DNA of 64,000 nucleotides from Desulfobacter hydrogenophilus. GTDB taxonomy: Bacteria > Desulfobacterota > Desulfobacteria > Desulfobacterales > Desulfobacteraceae. Under the pieces are notes generated by a model. That model did not search any database. It saw only the letters and a program-made list of their open reading frames with translations, and had not been told where the DNA came from. This document shows, in pieces, positions 51,701-60,408 of the stretch. The translations under genes and the position numbers were made by a program. Positions within the stretch are counted from its first letter, which is position 1, and the number at the start of each line of letters is the position of its first letter. The stretch covers positions 2,606,501 through 2,670,500 of the forward strand of contig NZ_CP036313.1 of NCBI RefSeq assembly GCF_004319545.1, in the 5' to 3' direction.

Positions 51701-52028
51701 GATTCAAAAGAAAGACCATGGCATAAACCTCACCGGACAGGAATGCACAGAGACCGTGTTTCCATTAATGCGGCGGTTGGGCAGCATCTATGAAAGAGGC
51801 GGGCTTTCCGATATTGACACCCTGGATATGACCGGGCTGGTTCTGCCAAACGGCGGAAAATTAAGGGTGGAATTAATAGACGCCACCCCCGACACCCTGA
51901 AAGATCTAAGTGAATTTTTTGAAATCATGGCAGGTCTGGTGGAAAAAGATAATGGGACAGAATTTTACCTGGATATAAGTGACCCCAAAGAGGGATGCAA
52001 GTTCGTAAACAAACTGAAAAAAGAATAG
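48798..52028 (+). CDS. DUF499 ATPase of a helicase-methylase-ATPase defence operon
   Basis: 1076 residues. The N-terminal AAA-like ATPase shows RLETAFGGGKTHTLI (Walker A near residue 90), VLIMLDELAQYTARL (Walker B) and ILLTLASATDAF (sensor), characteristic of DUF499 proteins. The long remainder is mixed alpha/beta with an HTH-like middle part. DUF499 genes occur next to DUF1156 methylases and SNF2-type helicases, as here. The ATPase probably couples recognition to restriction of foreign DNA. The ATG at 48798 has GGGGC upstream, a weak ribosome-binding site. Confidence 0.88.
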   Translation: MLSILNTCTPRYDILDGTFNPEIFTASISEVLRFYQNQGTDMHPMYTDAEQFFLEATYPTDGLKMVLQEVFARLAGNNTVPAIHRLETAFGGGKTHTLIACTHIGYKGMELASVVSDLLPTSDLPEKGSVAVVGIAGDELPVHKIKGDAIIPYTLWGEIAFQIGGESLYREVEDEAKSFAAPGRNYFDTVLGKKKVLIMLDELAQYTARLTAANPEGGEQLAAFLMGLNGYARSNSNISILLTLASATDAFASQTEQLAGLLAKVTGQKMSKDDALGIGQQAIGSISSVVSRDATAVVPVQSSEISRVLAKRLFSKIDDAAASQTASNYADLYQKNISLLPDNATRADFKDLMAAHYPFHPTLIDFLNNKLAVSENFQGTRGVLRVLSLAVRGIWNRKIDIPMIHTCHIDLRDARTVTEIIGRTGSGDLLPVLNADIGGADTEQIQGSSSNAQLADQKNPHPDGWQMYEFTWKTIFLNSLTGREQGLQSNIFGLTEQEAMFNVAFPGLTPSQINEALKEISQSAFYLRYNQGRYYASLDPSVNIALAKIRRTLGIDELNDVLDATARKLVKTDIKTFKVVHDVAVSEHIPDNTGKPVLSLVSLGASNLDVDECVTYAGPNVPRKEQNLVFLLVPKTVSIKSNHHKQGDLFISTEAQAQKELTRLRELARTVVAMRKLNSNPQNQGINPNKLDEDDFKTRFHERENALITSVSECYQYIWYPSANGQIACKEIKTGGGEGGESILEQIGKTLRSEGEIVTAEHTTQTDLSNLSKLFFGHKDVVSIKEVRNNFCQLRKWPILESANLLETIIRSGADKGIWYVYKMGDSESTTPSEFYGRGAKEMSLNINLADGYSLVTIKGANQRGWTEKGGLDPQKVKEYVKQIAGEKQIAQIQEIVDDFKAKHGDIQNGTIEKAITDVVQDGRFMASKDEVKDDETPELISGTAAMLYQPDAGDTIVTKAKASEKGWIQKKDHGINLTGQECTETVFPLMRRLGSIYERGGLSDIDTLDMTGLVLPNGGKLRVELIDATPDTLKDLSEFFEIMAGLVEKDNGTEFYLDISDPKEGCKFVNKLKKE

Positions 52029-52039
52029 AAAGATCCACA

Positions 52040-52651
52040 ATGGCAGCAAAAAAGAAAAAAACAGATCCTGAAAGCCACTACGCCCAGCGGATAAAACCGG
52101 AACTCAATCAGGCGAAATGGATTATCCGGATCACTGAACATAAAGATAAACCCATGCCTGTACTGATCCTGAAAGAAAGAATCCAGCCGGATCAGCGTAC
52201 AGACACCCGGGACATGGTTGCCCCCAGGGCGGTGTTAAAGGAGCGGGGCCTGTTATACGGCCCGTCCCTGACAAGATGCCTACCTGTATTGAAAACCATT
52301 ATCACCCGGGTGACGGACCAGGCAGATATTCCCCTGGAACTCCAGCAGTACCTGAACCGGAAACGGATCACCTTCCGGGGCAACCTGCCCTTAGACGATG
52401 AGGCCGGATACAAGATGGGCCTGGTTTTCAAACTTCAGGAACGGATCAAAGAAATGGACCGTGTGGAACTGATCGCCCGGCGGGTGGACCGATTTACAAA
52501 GGAAGAAGCCGCCTACTGGTATTCACGGATTTCCAATTTTACCGACACGGCCAACCGCTGGGCCATGGCCGGGATGAAAATCATGCTGGCCGGCCATCCC
52601 AATGACAAGCATATCGAAAAGATGCTGGATAAACTGAGACTCAACTATTAA
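52040..52651 (+). CDS. Small partner protein of the DUF499/DUF1156 operon
   Basis: 203 residues from the ATG at 52040, 11 bases after the DUF499 stop; an ATG at 51995 inside the upstream gene would add 15 residues. Lys-rich start (MAAKKKKTDPES), then a compact alpha/beta part and a helical C-terminus (FTKEEAAYWYSRISNFTDTA, then NRWAMAGMKIMLAGHPND). A protein of this kind is regularly found between the ATPase and methylase genes in such operons; I cannot name the family with certainty. Likely a structural subunit. Confidence 0.7.
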   Translation: MAAKKKKTDPESHYAQRIKPELNQAKWIIRITEHKDKPMPVLILKERIQPDQRTDTRDMVAPRAVLKERGLLYGPSLTRCLPVLKTIITRVTDQADIPLELQQYLNRKRITFRGNLPLDDEAGYKMGLVFKLQERIKEMDRVELIARRVDRFTKEEAAYWYSRISNFTDTANRWAMAGMKIMLAGHPNDKHIEKMLDKLRLNY

Positions 52652-52670
52652 GCAGAACAAGGCAGATTCT

Positions 52671-55600
52671 ATGGACCTTTCCTATCAGGATGATTTACGA
52701 TTAATTGAAGCTGGATTTCCCTGCCACCAGGTGGGGGCTGAGACTCAACGGGAACGAGGAGCAGCATCTGCTCTTCCACCGCTCTATTTTCTCCATGTCT
52801 GGTGGGCAAGAAGACCCTTAACGCCAAGCCGGGCTGCCATACTGGCGTCTTTGCTTCCGGCAGATACAAATCCGGATCGTTTTATAAAACAATTAGGAAT
52901 TTTTAAAAAGGTTGTTGAAATTAATGGCATCCAATGGGTGCTTGTTGGAAAAATATTAGACAAACTGGCAAATGTGGGTGGCAGAGAGACTCTGAAAATA
53001 GATGGAAAAATTCACGAGTGGCTACTCAAGGAAAATGACAGAAGGTCAAAGTGCAGGGAAATAATTCGAAAATTAGAGACCACTGACCTAAATTTTTCTA
53101 ATGACTTTGTCCTAAAGCAGTGGAAAACTGAACTTGCCAGTATCCCTGATCCACTTCCCCAAGTCGGAGACATCCTTGAGGTGACTAAGATCCCAGCTAA
53201 TCCGGCTCATATCAACGATCGAATCCAGTTTGCCAAATCAAAGAATGTAGTAAGTGTTCTTGGGAAAGCAATAAAACTGGATGCTGAGGATTTGTATGGC
53301 TATAATAGGGCCTTTACGAATTCCCCTGAATCAACACCAACTCCCAAAATAGTTATGGATATGACCTCTGGTGGAGGCTCCATCCCATTTGAGGCATTAA
53401 GATTAGGTCACAAAGTAATTGCAAATGATTTAAATCCTGTTGCTTGTGTCATACTGAATGCAACTCTAAAATATCCGTCACAGTTCGGTATAGAGTTGCT
53501 GGCAGACATAGAGAATTGGGGAGAAAAGCTAACCAAACATGTATCTAAAGCATTAGATCCCGTCACACCGTTTTCAGAATTACCTGAGCAAGAAAAAGAA
53601 CTATTGAGAACACATTGTAAAGCCTGTCCGGATGTCATCTCGGAGTTCGACAAAAAAGAATACGACCATACCGGTTTACTTTACTGCCGACAAATAACAT
53701 GCCCTCATTGTGGCGGAGAGGCCCCTTTATTAAACACTTGCTGGCTGAGTAAAGAAACAGGCAAACAATGGGGGGTTAAAATTATTCCCGACGGCAAATC
53801 AGAAAAGGGTCGTGTCAATTTTGAAACCTATAGGATCAACAAGGGTAAAGGCCCTAAAGGAGAAGACCCTGGATTTGCCACTGTCAAACGCGGTGTAGGC
53901 CTTTGCATTCATTGCAAACAAGCCATCAATACCGATGAAATTAAAGCACAAGCCAGAGGAGAGTCAGAAAAAGGTCAATGGAAAGACCGGCTCTATTGTG
54001 TGGTTTCAATCCGATTTCAACCGAAACTGGATAAACAAGGCCAAATTCAACGATTTAAATCAGGTCTTAAAAAAGGTGAAATCAAAACTGAAAAAGTCAA
54101 ATTTTTTCGTACACCTAATACCGACGATTTAAATGCGGTTAAACAAGCAGAAGAATTGTTGGAAAAAAACTGGGATCATTGGGAGGAATTGGGATTAATA
54201 CCTACAGAGAAATTCCCTCAAGGAAATGATATGCGACCCAAAGTATACGGCATGCCTCGATGGTGTGATATGTTCATGGGTCGGCAATTATTTGCACATC
54301 TCACCCTTGTTGAAAAATTGAATGAGCTAAAACCACAGATTCTGGAATTAGAAGGTGACGAAAAAGGTAAAGCAATTATTACCTATCTCCAATTAGCAAT
54401 CGATAAAGGATTAGATTATAACGCAAAACTAACATTCTGGGATGGAGAAAGAGGGGTTCGTCATGTGTTTTCTGGCCACGACTATAGGGTAAACTTAAAT
54501 TTTGCCGAAATGATCTTTTCAGGGCCGAATTCCGGGATAAGCTGGTGTTTAAAACAAACAATTGATGCATATAAATCTTTATGCAAATTGATGCCTCACA
54601 GAAAAAATGAAAATAAGTCTCTAACTATAATTAATAATTCGGCAGCACATATACCAACTGTCAATGATTCTTCGGTGGATTTAATATGCATGGATCCACC
54701 ATATTATAATAATGTGCAATATGCTGAATTGTCTGATTTCTTTTATGTCTGGATGAAAAGGACACTAAAAGACATCTACCCTGAATATTTCAAAAAAAGA
54801 CTAACCAATAAAATAGATGAAGCTGTTGCAAACCCATCGAGAGATGGGGGAAATAAAGAAGCCAAAAATAATTATGAAAAAATGATGGGAGAAATTTTTT
54901 GTGAATGTCGAAGGGTCTTAAAACAAAATGGTCTACTAACAATTATGTTCACTCATAAAACCCAAGAAGCTTGGGAAACTTTCACAAGTTCACTAATTAA
55001 AAACAAATTAATCATTACTTCTTGTGCACCTATATCATCAGAATCACACAATTCAATGAACATAAAAAACCAAGCGGCGGCTTCAAGCGCTGTTTTTCTT
55101 AGCTGCAGAAGAAGAGTAAATGAAAGTTCAGACCCATCAAGCTGGAAAGGGTTTGGTGGTACAGGAGTTCAACAAGACATCATCAAAGCAGTGAAGAAAG
55201 GATTGATCGACTTTAAAAAGCTATCTCTCAACCCTGTTGATGAAATGGTTGCCTGCTACGGCAAAGCCCTAAGCGTTTTGTCCGAGCAGTGGCCGGTTCT
55301 TGACGGCGACGAGCCCGTCGGTCCCATCCGGGCCATGAATGAGGCCAGCCGGGTGGTGGCGGAAACCCAGATTTCCCGGATCACTGACGGCAAGCTTTCC
55401 ATCAACGACATGGAACCGGAGGCTGCCATGGCCTTGACCCTTTACGGCATCTACGGCCTTGGCGATCTGCCCTATGATGAAGCGTTGAACTTGTCCCGGT
55501 CACTGAATATCAAATTGGAAGCCAAGACAGGGGGGTATACCGTTGACGACCGCTTCATCGGCATCAACACCCAGTCAAACACCCGGCGAAGCAACCAGGC

Positions 55601-55904
55601 CGCCAAAGCCGAAGACCTCGGGTTTCATGCGCCGTTGCTCCGGAAAGGCTCTAAGCTGAGACTGGCACTTCCTGAAGAACGGAACCCAAAACGCCTTGAA
55701 CATCCACAGACCGAATGGGACCTGCTTCACGGGCTGATTATCCAATATCGCGAAGGGGATATTCCCCTTGCCAGGGCTTATATGGCCCGACATGCAGAAG
55801 GCAAAGAAGAGATATTGATGCACCTTTTATCCGTGTGGACCGCAGAAACCGGTGATGAAGATCTTCGCAAAGAAGGCAATACCATTCTGTTCGGATTAAA
55901 ATAA
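52671..55904 (+). CDS. DUF1156 DNA methyltransferase (mosaic composition)
   Basis: 1077 residues. N-terminal DUF1156 block: AGFPCHQVGAETQRERGAAS and HVWWARRPLTPSRAAILASL. The SAM motif I region is MDMTSGGGSIPFEALRLGHK near residue 230 and the catalytic motif is CMDPPYYNN near 673, of the amino-methyltransferase type (N6-adenine or N4-cytosine). A zinc knuckle pair (CPHCGG, CIHCKQ) lies between. The base composition changes within the gene: about 52865-55215 is clearly AT-richer than both ends, which match the neighbouring genes. This suggests replacement of the catalytic/recognition core by recombination. Confidence 0.88.
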   Translation: MDLSYQDDLRLIEAGFPCHQVGAETQRERGAASALPPLYFLHVWWARRPLTPSRAAILASLLPADTNPDRFIKQLGIFKKVVEINGIQWVLVGKILDKLANVGGRETLKIDGKIHEWLLKENDRRSKCREIIRKLETTDLNFSNDFVLKQWKTELASIPDPLPQVGDILEVTKIPANPAHINDRIQFAKSKNVVSVLGKAIKLDAEDLYGYNRAFTNSPESTPTPKIVMDMTSGGGSIPFEALRLGHKVIANDLNPVACVILNATLKYPSQFGIELLADIENWGEKLTKHVSKALDPVTPFSELPEQEKELLRTHCKACPDVISEFDKKEYDHTGLLYCRQITCPHCGGEAPLLNTCWLSKETGKQWGVKIIPDGKSEKGRVNFETYRINKGKGPKGEDPGFATVKRGVGLCIHCKQAINTDEIKAQARGESEKGQWKDRLYCVVSIRFQPKLDKQGQIQRFKSGLKKGEIKTEKVKFFRTPNTDDLNAVKQAEELLEKNWDHWEELGLIPTEKFPQGNDMRPKVYGMPRWCDMFMGRQLFAHLTLVEKLNELKPQILELEGDEKGKAIITYLQLAIDKGLDYNAKLTFWDGERGVRHVFSGHDYRVNLNFAEMIFSGPNSGISWCLKQTIDAYKSLCKLMPHRKNENKSLTIINNSAAHIPTVNDSSVDLICMDPPYYNNVQYAELSDFFYVWMKRTLKDIYPEYFKKRLTNKIDEAVANPSRDGGNKEAKNNYEKMMGEIFCECRRVLKQNGLLTIMFTHKTQEAWETFTSSLIKNKLIITSCAPISSESHNSMNIKNQAAASSAVFLSCRRRVNESSDPSSWKGFGGTGVQQDIIKAVKKGLIDFKKLSLNPVDEMVACYGKALSVLSEQWPVLDGDEPVGPIRAMNEASRVVAETQISRITDGKLSINDMEPEAAMALTLYGIYGLGDLPYDEALNLSRSLNIKLEAKTGGYTVDDRFIGINTQSNTRRSNQAAKAEDLGFHAPLLRKGSKLRLALPEERNPKRLEHPQTEWDLLHGLIIQYREGDIPLARAYMARHAEGKEEILMHLLSVWTAETGDEDLRKEGNTILFGLK

Positions 55905-58900
55905 TGGTATCTGCTCCGAACCCCTTCAATTTTAAAGACAGGGAATGGCGGATTTCCTATAAAACATCCTCCGCCATTCCTGGCCAAGGTGCCGTCAGTA
56001 TTCTCCATGATTTTTATATACCGGTGTTGACATCCAGCGTGGATTACAAACGGGTGGCCGGGTATTTCAGTTCCTCCTCCCTGGCAGTGGCATCCCAGGG
56101 ATTTTCCGCCCTGGTAAACTCGGGCGGAAAAATCCGCCTGGTTGTGGGATCGGACCTGAAAGAAAATGATGTGGAAGCCATCCTAAAGGGAGATACCCTG
56201 CGCATGGCTGAGGTCCTCAACAGCGAACTGGAGCAGCAGGAAAGCTGGCCCAAAGCTGTCACCCGGGGAGTGGAGCTTCTATCATGGATGGTTGCCAAGG
56301 GATATCTTGACATCCGGGTGGCATTCCGGGTTCATAAAGATACGGGCAAGGCGCTACCCTTTTCATCTTCCGAAGACGGGTATGTCCATGAAAAATGGGC
56401 GGTATTCACCGATCAAGAGGGAGATCGCATCTATATTTCCGGCTCATTGAACGAATCCAAAACCGCATTGTTGTCAAATGCGGAAAACATTGACATTCAC
56501 ACAGATTGGTGGGGTAAAACAGACAAGCTCAGGGTGGATGAGGCCCAGGCGGATTTTGAAAATATATGGAATGACAAGTCCGCGTATCTGCGTGTTATGA
56601 CCCTGCCCCAGGCCGTCAAAGACAAGATGATTACCATCGCGGCATCGGCTGGCACTCTGGCTGAAATAGACGGCACCCAGGTGGATATGCCCGAGTCCAT
56701 GGACCTGAGGGCGGCGGTGCCCCGTCCAACGGCCTTGGAACTGCTTCGCTTCAGGCTCATCAAAGACGGCCCAAAGCTTCCCCGGGGGCGGTATGTGGGG
56801 ATGGAAACAGCGCCGGTGAAGGCCTGGCCGCATCAGGATGTGGTTGCCCGGCGTATCATAGAGACCTGGCCATACAGCTACCTGCTCTGTGATGAGGTCG
56901 GGCTGGGAAAAACCATTGAAGCGGGCCTTGTGTTCAGATCCCTTTACCTGTCAGGTATTGCCAAACGGATTCTGATCACCCCGCCGGCCAGTTTGACCCG
57001 GCAGTGGCAGCGGGAAATGGCGTCCAAGTTTCTTTTGCCTTTTTCCAGATCTTTGTCAGGGCCTTATGCCCGGCAGGAAATCATTTACCCCACGGAAAAA
57101 ATCAGCCCATTAAAAGGCCTGCTTGATCCGGATCTGTCCATTGTCTCAACCGGATTGATTTCACGGGCAGAACGACAGCAGGAAATCAAGACGGCCAAGC
57201 CTTTTGATATCACCTTTGTGGATGAAGCCCATTACGCCAGAAGGAAAAACTCCAGAAACGGCCACCGGGTTCAGGCCAGATTCGGCAATCTGTACGAAAC
57301 CATCAGGACCCATTTAAGGCAGAAATCAAAATCATTGATGCTGGCGACAGCAACCCCCATGCAGATTGACTGGATAGAGGTCTTTGATCTCATTCATCTC
57401 ACCCTCAGGGTGGGACAGTTCCAGGAAGATCCATCACTGACCTGGACCTATTATGACATGCTCGGGGCCATCGTCAGGGGAGAAAAAACCTCCAACGACC
57501 TGTGGGATTTCTTAAAGCATGCCATTGTGGCACTGGATCACCATGATCCCTTTTATAAAGGATACCTTGATAATGCCGTTATTGATGGCCGGATAAAAAG
57601 TACGGCCCGCCAATGGCTGCAGCGAAACCGTATTCCCAGGGGACTGGATAGAAAACGGATACAGCGACTCATTTTCTCCGCGGCCCCCCTGTCCAGGGTC
57701 ATGCTCCGCCACACCCGTCCCCTGCTGGAAATTTATCGGGAAAAGGGACAGCTGGGGGCCAACCTGGCCAAACGGCACATCCTGCCCGTACCTAAAATCG
57801 TACTCAATGATCTTGAAAAAACAGCCTATGATGAGCTTGAAGTGTATTGCCGGGAACTGGTCAACAGGCTTGCCTCGAATAAGCAGGGAAATAAGCCGCC
57901 GCCCAGCCTGGGCTTTTTATTAAGCTTTCTGCGACTAAGGCTGGCCTCAAGTCTGTTTGCAATTAAGGAGACACTAAAGCGCAGGAAAAAAAAGGTCAAA
58001 GCCACCCTGAACCATATGACCCCACAGCCGGTGGGCCAGAATATACTGGGTGATATTGAGTCCTGTATTGACAGCAATGATGAATCTGACAAAAATATTG
58101 AAGAACTGTTTTTAAAAGACAGAACGCCGGCTGACTTGAAATGGGAATTGTCAAAACTAACCGAAATGCTGGGCACCCTGCGTGACCTGTCCGCCCCGCC
58201 GTCCAAATTCCAGGAATTGCTCAATGTCCTTGATAGACGAAAATTTTCAGGGAACCGAATTCAACAATTGGTAATTTTCACTCGGTTTTACGATACCCTA
58301 TCCGATATTGTCACACGGCTCAGGTCCATTGATCCCGGTATGCGCATCGGAACATACTCCGGTAAAGGGGGGCAATATGTGGATTCGGATACCAAACAGA
58401 TGAATACGGTTGACCGGGAAGATATCAAACACCGGTTCATGGGTGAAGAAATTGATGTGCTGATCTGTACAGATGCCGCAGCGGAAGGCTTGAACCTTCA
58501 AACCGCAGATCTCATCATCAACTATGATCTGCCATGGAATCCCATGAAAGTGGAGCAGCGTATCGGCCGTATTGACCGGATCGGCCAGAAACATGATGAC
58601 ATATACGTCCTGAACTTTTGCTATGTTGATTCCGCGGAGCAGATCGTTTATGACCGTTTACTTAAACGTTTGGTCCAGGCCGGTGATATTGTCGGCACCC
58701 AGCAGGTTTCCATGCTGCCGGTCAGTGTGGAAGAATTCAATGATCTTGCAGCTGGAGATATAACGCCCCAGGAGTTGGAGGCCTCAGCAAAAGAGAGAAT
58801 CAGGGAACAAAACAACCGCAGACAGAGCATGGAGATCCCGGCCCAGGAATTATATGAGATCTATCTGCGCCTCACCCAGACCCAGGAGAAAAACAGCGTA

Positions 58901-59836
58901 CCCATCACCCTTGATAATATCTGGCAGGCATTTACAGAAGCCGATTTCCTGAAAAGCATCGGCTGCCGGATGCTTGAAGAAAACCCCGACACCATCATTG
59001 AACTTTCGGGCCTTGATGATTTACCAGAGGGGGCCTGCCTGACAACAGACCGAAAATCATTTGAGCAGGGCGGTCCGGAATTAACCGATCCACTCCATTT
59101 CGGATCATATGGAGATCCTGTCTTTGATGCCGTAATAAATACCTATCAGGCATTTGAACTGCCGCCGGCTATTCAAAGGATATCTGAAACGATCCAGGAT
59201 ATAGATACCGAGGTGGTGGGGTATGCTGTGGCAGTTAAAAGACAGGGCAAGGCCACCTCTGTGAAATTAGTAACCCGGTGGTCAGATTTAAAAAATATTG
59301 AGATAGATGAGAAGGCTGACTTATCACAGAGGGATCTGGCCCTTGTAAAAAAACAGCTCCATAGCCTGGTCAGAAAAGAATTTGACCCCACAAGGGCGGT
59401 GGGCCTGCTTGAGCAAGTGAATTTCAAAGCAGCAACAGCCCAAAGAATAATGAATCTAATCTGCATCAAGGGGCTTCTTCTTCCCATCGGAAGTACAGAA
59501 GATGAAAATTTCTGGACAATAACCAAGGGGCTTGAAGAGCTGGTGGCTCAGAAAGACAGGCTCATGGTCCCCAAATTACCCGTTGATATCCTGAAAAAAA
59601 TACACCCCTATCTTCTGGCGGAAATCCAGGTGCCCAAAACAGGGGAATATACCACACTGACACTGGCCATTCATTTCATCGCTGCCGCGCTGGATGAAGG
59701 ATATCGTGTTGCAGATGCCATGCGGGTCAAAAAGAGTGAGTTGACAGTTGGATCGGTCAGGTCAAGGATTGACCGGGAACTGAACAAGGCCTTCAAAATG
59801 TTCCAAAGTTGGGTCATCTTACATAAAGGTACGTAA
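55904..59836 (+). CDS. PLD-SNF2 helicase of the defence operon
   Basis: 1310 residues, start overlapping the methylase stop by one base. Residues 1-200 form a PLD-like domain with YVHEKWAVF (HxK near 161) and YISGSLNES. Then an SNF2-type helicase: CDEVGLGKTIEAGL near residue 330, FVDEAHYARR near 440 and the C-terminal lobe QRIGRIDRIGQ near 885. A long C-terminal region follows. With the upstream methylase and ATPase this is a restriction-like set in which the methylase would mark self DNA and the helicase with its PLD nuclease would attack unmarked DNA. That division of labour is inference from families. Confidence 0.9.
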   Translation: MVSAPNPFNFKDREWRISYKTSSAIPGQGAVSILHDFYIPVLTSSVDYKRVAGYFSSSSLAVASQGFSALVNSGGKIRLVVGSDLKENDVEAILKGDTLRMAEVLNSELEQQESWPKAVTRGVELLSWMVAKGYLDIRVAFRVHKDTGKALPFSSSEDGYVHEKWAVFTDQEGDRIYISGSLNESKTALLSNAENIDIHTDWWGKTDKLRVDEAQADFENIWNDKSAYLRVMTLPQAVKDKMITIAASAGTLAEIDGTQVDMPESMDLRAAVPRPTALELLRFRLIKDGPKLPRGRYVGMETAPVKAWPHQDVVARRIIETWPYSYLLCDEVGLGKTIEAGLVFRSLYLSGIAKRILITPPASLTRQWQREMASKFLLPFSRSLSGPYARQEIIYPTEKISPLKGLLDPDLSIVSTGLISRAERQQEIKTAKPFDITFVDEAHYARRKNSRNGHRVQARFGNLYETIRTHLRQKSKSLMLATATPMQIDWIEVFDLIHLTLRVGQFQEDPSLTWTYYDMLGAIVRGEKTSNDLWDFLKHAIVALDHHDPFYKGYLDNAVIDGRIKSTARQWLQRNRIPRGLDRKRIQRLIFSAAPLSRVMLRHTRPLLEIYREKGQLGANLAKRHILPVPKIVLNDLEKTAYDELEVYCRELVNRLASNKQGNKPPPSLGFLLSFLRLRLASSLFAIKETLKRRKKKVKATLNHMTPQPVGQNILGDIESCIDSNDESDKNIEELFLKDRTPADLKWELSKLTEMLGTLRDLSAPPSKFQELLNVLDRRKFSGNRIQQLVIFTRFYDTLSDIVTRLRSIDPGMRIGTYSGKGGQYVDSDTKQMNTVDREDIKHRFMGEEIDVLICTDAAAEGLNLQTADLIINYDLPWNPMKVEQRIGRIDRIGQKHDDIYVLNFCYVDSAEQIVYDRLLKRLVQAGDIVGTQQVSMLPVSVEEFNDLAAGDITPQELEASAKERIREQNNRRQSMEIPAQELYEIYLRLTQTQEKNSVPITLDNIWQAFTEADFLKSIGCRMLEENPDTIIELSGLDDLPEGACLTTDRKSFEQGGPELTDPLHFGSYGDPVFDAVINTYQAFELPPAIQRISETIQDIDTEVVGYAVAVKRQGKATSVKLVTRWSDLKNIEIDEKADLSQRDLALVKKQLHSLVRKEFDPTRAVGLLEQVNFKAATAQRIMNLICIKGLLLPIGSTEDENFWTITKGLEELVAQKDRLMVPKLPVDILKKIHPYLLAEIQVPKTGEYTTLTLAIHFIAAALDEGYRVADAMRVKKSELTVGSVRSRIDRELNKAFKMFQSWVILHKGT

Positions 59837-60031
59837 CGCGACATAGGATTTGCTGGAAGTCCTGTCCTTCGCAATTAGGCCTAACAGGAGGGTAGCTGCT
59901 CTGAGGTACAGTTTTTATGTGGAGCGTTGTTTTTGTTCAGTTATGTGTAGCGGCCTGATTTCATAATGGCCTTGGCTTGATTTTATCAAGAAACCTCGGC
60001 CATGATTAAATGATTCTATCCAAAATTCCGG

Positions 60032-60115
60032 GCCGGATTTAACCGTTTCTGGGCCAGGAATAAATGTTACTGGCCAGATTTAAATGTTACCAGGCCAGAT
60101 TTATTCGATACTAAA
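60032..60115. repeat. Four ~21-base direct repeats, IS21-like terminus
   Basis: GGCCGGATTTAACCGTTT, GGCCAGGAATAAATGTTAC, GGCCAGATTTAAATGTTAC and GGCCAGATTTATTCGATAC occur in tandem. Insertion sequences of the IS21 family carry multiple similar repeats at their ends, so this is probably one terminus of a lost copy. Confidence 0.55.
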
Positions 60116-60198
60116 TACTGGCGATGCGGCCCAGTGGAAGCGAGGGTGTCATGAGGGGCAAAGTAGATTATAAGGGTGCCACGAACATTCAACTGGCA

Positions 60199-60225
60199 TC
60201 ACCAATAACAAAAGTAGTCAACGCC
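60199..60225 (-). repeat. 27-base exact repeat, inverted copy of 32236-32262
   Basis: Read on the minus strand it is identical to 32236-32262. It lies beside the IS21-like repeats, supporting an origin in that insertion sequence. Confidence 0.7.
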
Positions 60226-60373
60226 TTCATTGATAAGTGCCTCGGTCAGAACTTTAGACATAGTGTGGGTTAGTGATTCCTGATATTGCCCTCTAAGATT
60301 TTTCAGCTATTCAAATGGTATCTTTGACAACTTTCGCCCCTAAAAGCTCATGGATCGGATAATTCGTCTTGAG

Positions 60374-60408
60374 TAATATGGAATAGTCTACTTGACTATT
60401 CCATATTA
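60374..60408 (-). terminator. 15-bp hairpin over the NACHT gene stop
   Basis: TAATATGGAATAGTC and GACTATTCCATATTA pair perfectly around a 5-base loop, and the right arm covers the last codons and stop of the NACHT gene. No T-run follows on the minus strand, so it may protect the transcript end instead of terminating. Confidence 0.45.

Larger units (their letters stand above)
59837..60395. other. Gene-free stretch with IS-like end repeats
   Basis: Contains four ~21-base direct repeats (60032-60115), the 27-base repeat (60199-60225) and the left part of a hairpin (60374-60408). No gene seen. Confidence 0.5.
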
